Notes under the pieces: model-generated
The model's input: the letters and a program-made list of their open reading frames with translations, nothing else
The model's database searches: none
Told to the model about the DNA's origin: nothing
Position numbers and translations under genes: made by a program
From: a virus
Length of the DNA: 30,247 nt
Direction: 5' to 3' (one strand)
Virus record (IMG/VR): IMGVR_UViG_3300030943_000128
Span: 1-30,247 of that record
In this document: in pieces, positions 28,783 to 30,247 of the stretch
Position numbering within the stretch: position 1 is the stretch's first letter
Layout: each line of letters opens with the position of its first letter

Positions 28783-29073
28783 ATGAACGCATACGCCTGG
28801 GCAAAACTGCTGATGAACGCAGGCCCAATGATCCAATTTGCAATCCAGTTTGTAGAAGCGGCTTTCGGCCCTGCCAAGGGTGTGGGCGCTCAGAAGTTGA
28901 GCAGCGCGGTCAAGATCATTGCCGCGATGGCCCCGGATGTTGGCGCAGCAATCGCACAGACTCCGGAGCAGGCAACCCATCTGGAATCCGTCATCAATAC
29001 CGGCGTTGCCGTCATGAAGGCTGGCGCTGCTGTCATGGCCGCTCAGCAGACCGCTACCGTCGCTACTCCCTAA
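28783..29073 (+). CDS. Hypothetical protein, Ala-rich helical
   Basis: A 96-residue protein with AAGGAGT before ATG 28783. It has an N-terminal amphipathic region (AKLLMNAGPMIQFAIQFVE), a KLSSAVKIIAAMAPDV helix, and an Ala/Val-rich, weakly hydrophobic C-terminus (VAVMKAGAAVMAAQQTA). I have seen similar proteins near phage lysis genes, without known function. It lies 9 bases after the holin-like gene, so it is co-transcribed. Confidence 0.62.
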   Translation: MNAYAWAKLLMNAGPMIQFAIQFVEAAFGPAKGVGAQKLSSAVKIIAAMAPDVGAAIAQTPEQATHLESVINTGVAVMKAGAAVMAAQQTATVATP

Positions 29074-29125
29074 GTTTCCTAGCGTACATACGCGGGTCAC
29101 AGAACAGGGGTATGATGGGTACGCT

Positions 29126-29422
29126 ATGGAAATTCATATCCATCATTATCATCACTTCGACGCAGAAGCCCTGTCTATCATTGGAGAAATAATTATGACC
29201 GCTGCATCTGATGTTACTGCTGCAATTGCTACCCTGTCCGCCGATCTGACCGCCAAGCAAGACGAACTGTCTGTCGGGATCAAGGCGCTGATCGATGACA
29301 TTACCGCATTGCAAGCATCCGGTAATGGCGCGGCTACTTCCGCCGATCTGGACGGCTTCATTTCCTCGCTGCAAGGATTGGATGCTACCGTCAAGGCTAT
29401 CCCGGTTCCTGCCGTACCGTGA
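29126..29422 (+). CDS. Hypothetical coiled-coil-like protein
   Basis: Up to 98 residues. From MTAASDVTAAIATLSADL onward it is a helical, heptad-like segment with few aromatic residues. The first 23 residues (MEIHIHHYHHFD...) are His-rich. Two starts are possible: 29126, or ATG 29195 with GGAG upstream, giving 75 residues. The long form resembles phage proteins that start with a short beta strand before a coiled coil, so I keep it with reservation. Function unknown. Confidence 0.58.
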   Translation: MEIHIHHYHHFDAEALSIIGEIIMTAASDVTAAIATLSADLTAKQDELSVGIKALIDDITALQASGNGAATSADLDGFISSLQGLDATVKAIPVPAVP

Positions 29423-29559
29423 GCGCCGTTCTGATTCTCCTAATCATCGCGCTGGTCTGCTGGTTTCTGGCGGCTATTCCGCTGCCATTTGCCAATCCGA
29501 TTCAGTTGGGATGGTTGGGGATGTTCTTCTACGGGCTGACGATTCTTATCGGGCGCTAG
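29419..29559 (+). CDS. 46-residue two-span membrane protein
   Basis: GTG 29419 overlaps the previous stop (GTGA). The protein is nearly all hydrophobic in two blocks (VLILLIIALVCWFLAAI and LGWLGMFFYGLTILIG) separated by PLPFANPIQ. It should be a small hairpin in the membrane, as in some phage holins or antiholins. Too short for any family call. Confidence 0.55.
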   Translation: MSAVLILLIIALVCWFLAAIPLPFANPIQLGWLGMFFYGLTILIGR

Positions 29560-29563
29560 TGTA

Positions 29564-29827
29564 GTGAGCGATGCAGTCATAATAGCCATATTGCAGGCCA
29601 CGCCACCTACGTTGATGGCGGGTGCTGCTTTACTGGTTGGATGGCTGAATCGCAGACAGATCGCTACTGTTGTCGCTGTAGTCCCGAAGATTGCGGAACT
29701 TGAGAAAAACACCAATAGCATTAAGGATGCATTGGTTGCATCTACCCGAGAAACAGCATTGCTAGAAGGTCACGAAGCCGGCCGCATCGCCGGGAAAGCC
29801 GAAGAAAAGCAGGATGCTAAGGCCTGA
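29564..29827 (+). CDS. Membrane-anchored protein with periplasmic or cytoplasmic helix
   Basis: An 87-residue protein with GTG start at 29564. One transmembrane span (about residues 4-27, VIIAILQATPP then LMAGAALLVGWL) is followed by a coiled-coil-like segment (AELEKNTNSIKDALVAS) and a charged tail. The layout resembles i-spanins and other lysis accessory proteins, but nothing decisive is present. Its last 11 bases overlap the end of the convergent leftward gene. Confidence 0.55.
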   Translation: MSDAVIIAILQATPPTLMAGAALLVGWLNRRQIATVVAVVPKIAELEKNTNSIKDALVASTRETALLEGHEAGRIAGKAEEKQDAKA

Positions 29828-30005
29828 TATGCGTCCCATCCGCCCGTAACGATAGCCAGAATCCCTGCTTGTTCTTGCGCATACCCTTGGCGGTCATCTG
29901 CTCGATGGTTAGGCATGTTCGGCCGATGGTGAATGAGCCTGTGCGGTGCAGAGAGTAGGCGCGTGCGGAGTTGAATACTTCGCCGCATAGGGTGCAGAGT
30001 ATCAC
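29817..30005 (-). CDS. Small zinc-finger-like phage protein
   Basis: A 62-residue leftward protein with GTG start at 30005 overlapping the stop of the upstream leftward gene. It has CTLCGEVF, then SLHRTGSF and a third Cys in GRTCL, which could bind zinc. The end (EQMTAKGMRKNKQGFWLS) is a signature I recall in a family of small phage proteins of unknown function. It is transcribed against the lysis-type block, so it belongs to a separate transcription unit that enters from the right edge. Confidence 0.68.
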   Translation of the reverse strand: MILCTLCGEVFNSARAYSLHRTGSFTIGRTCLTIEQMTAKGMRKNKQGFWLSLRADGTHIRP

Positions 30006-30214
30006 TTCGGCGCTTCCCTAGTCGCCTGCAAGCAAATCCCCATCTTCCGGAACGCGCACATAGGCGAGGGCAGAACGTATAGCCCTATCTCAAACGTTCC
30101 ATTGACGGAATCCTTCGCGCATATCCAGTATGTGCCGGCCTCTTCAGTTCCGCCAGTCACCCAGGCATGCGGGAATTCCTTCTGTAGCTGGTCGATGCAA
30201 CGCGGCATGTCCAT
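30002..30214 (-). CDS. Small hypothetical phage protein
   Basis: A 70-residue leftward protein. ATG 30214 has AGGA about 8 nt upstream. It contains paired cysteines far apart and a beta-type core (THAWVTGG-like start, TYWICAKD, TFEIGLYVLP). Its stop overlaps the next leftward start (GTGA), so the two are coupled. Any promoter lies beyond the right edge. No family recognised. Confidence 0.6.
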   Translation of the reverse strand: MDMPRCIDQLQKEFPHAWVTGGTEEAGTYWICAKDSVNGTFEIGLYVLPSPMCAFRKMGICLQATREAPK

Positions 30215-30247
30215 GTCAGTGTCCTATGTACGGTGAGAAAATCTGTG

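Noticed and set aside
1-30247. Integrase, CI-like repressor, attachment site
   Set aside because: Searched by eye for tyrosine/serine recombinase motifs, repressor-protease motifs and att-like repeats; none found in the window.

Overview
The window reads as most of a temperate-type podophage or prophage genome with a P22-like virion module. The host is probably a proteobacterium, and a betaproteobacterium such as a member of the Burkholderiales is my best guess. The guess rests on moderate GC, sigma70-like promoters, and small accessory proteins of a kind I recall from that group; no host gene is visible. The diagnostic block (8.8-24.2 kb) follows P22 order: terminase small and large, portal, scaffold, coat, gp4-like, gp10-like, gp14-like GNAT, then three ejection-type proteins in the gp7/gp20/gp16 positions, then a tail fibre with a head-binding type N-terminus.

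Left part (1-8.1 kb). A leftward gene with an alanine-rich tetrapeptide repeat runs off the left edge. It is divergent from a YdaS/Cro-like regulator, and the two share a very compact bidirectional promoter. Rightward follow tightly coupled small early genes (ATGA/GTGA overlaps): VRR-NUC nuclease, Lar-like zinc protein, CHC2-type zinc finger protein, a second alanine-repeat protein, a small HTH protein, a short C5-cytosine methyltransferase and a VirE-type helicase. An iteron-like repeat cluster directly after the helicase is a good origin candidate. A run of small accessory genes (two small DNA-binding types, basic, membrane and hypothetical proteins) completes this part.

Centre (8.09-8.78 kb). 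There is no protein gene here. Instead there is a self-contained transcription unit: a sigma70-like promoter, about 570 nt that can form a dozen or more helices including a closed multi-way junction, a tRNA-shaped element with an encoded CCA but no usable anticodon loop, and a strong intrinsic terminator. It sits immediately before the terminase promoter. I regard it as the most interesting object in the window.

Right part (24.3-30.2 kb). The host-interaction region holds a fibre, an SGNH/GDSL hydrolase probably carried on the virion, a second structural protein with a GC-rich core, a 61-residue duplicate of the fibre tip, and a second SGNH hydrolase with a signal peptide. After a hairpin-rich gap come five small genes, several with membrane segments (holin-like). 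No endolysin is visible. The last two genes are leftward and convergent on this block. No integrase, CI-like repressor or complete lysis cassette lies inside the window; they may lie outside.

How it fits together: the left switch controls early rightward transcription (replication and DNA modification), the origin candidate lies beside the helicase, and the terminase promoter at 8.75 kb drives head and tail assembly. The fibre and esterases would act at the cell surface.
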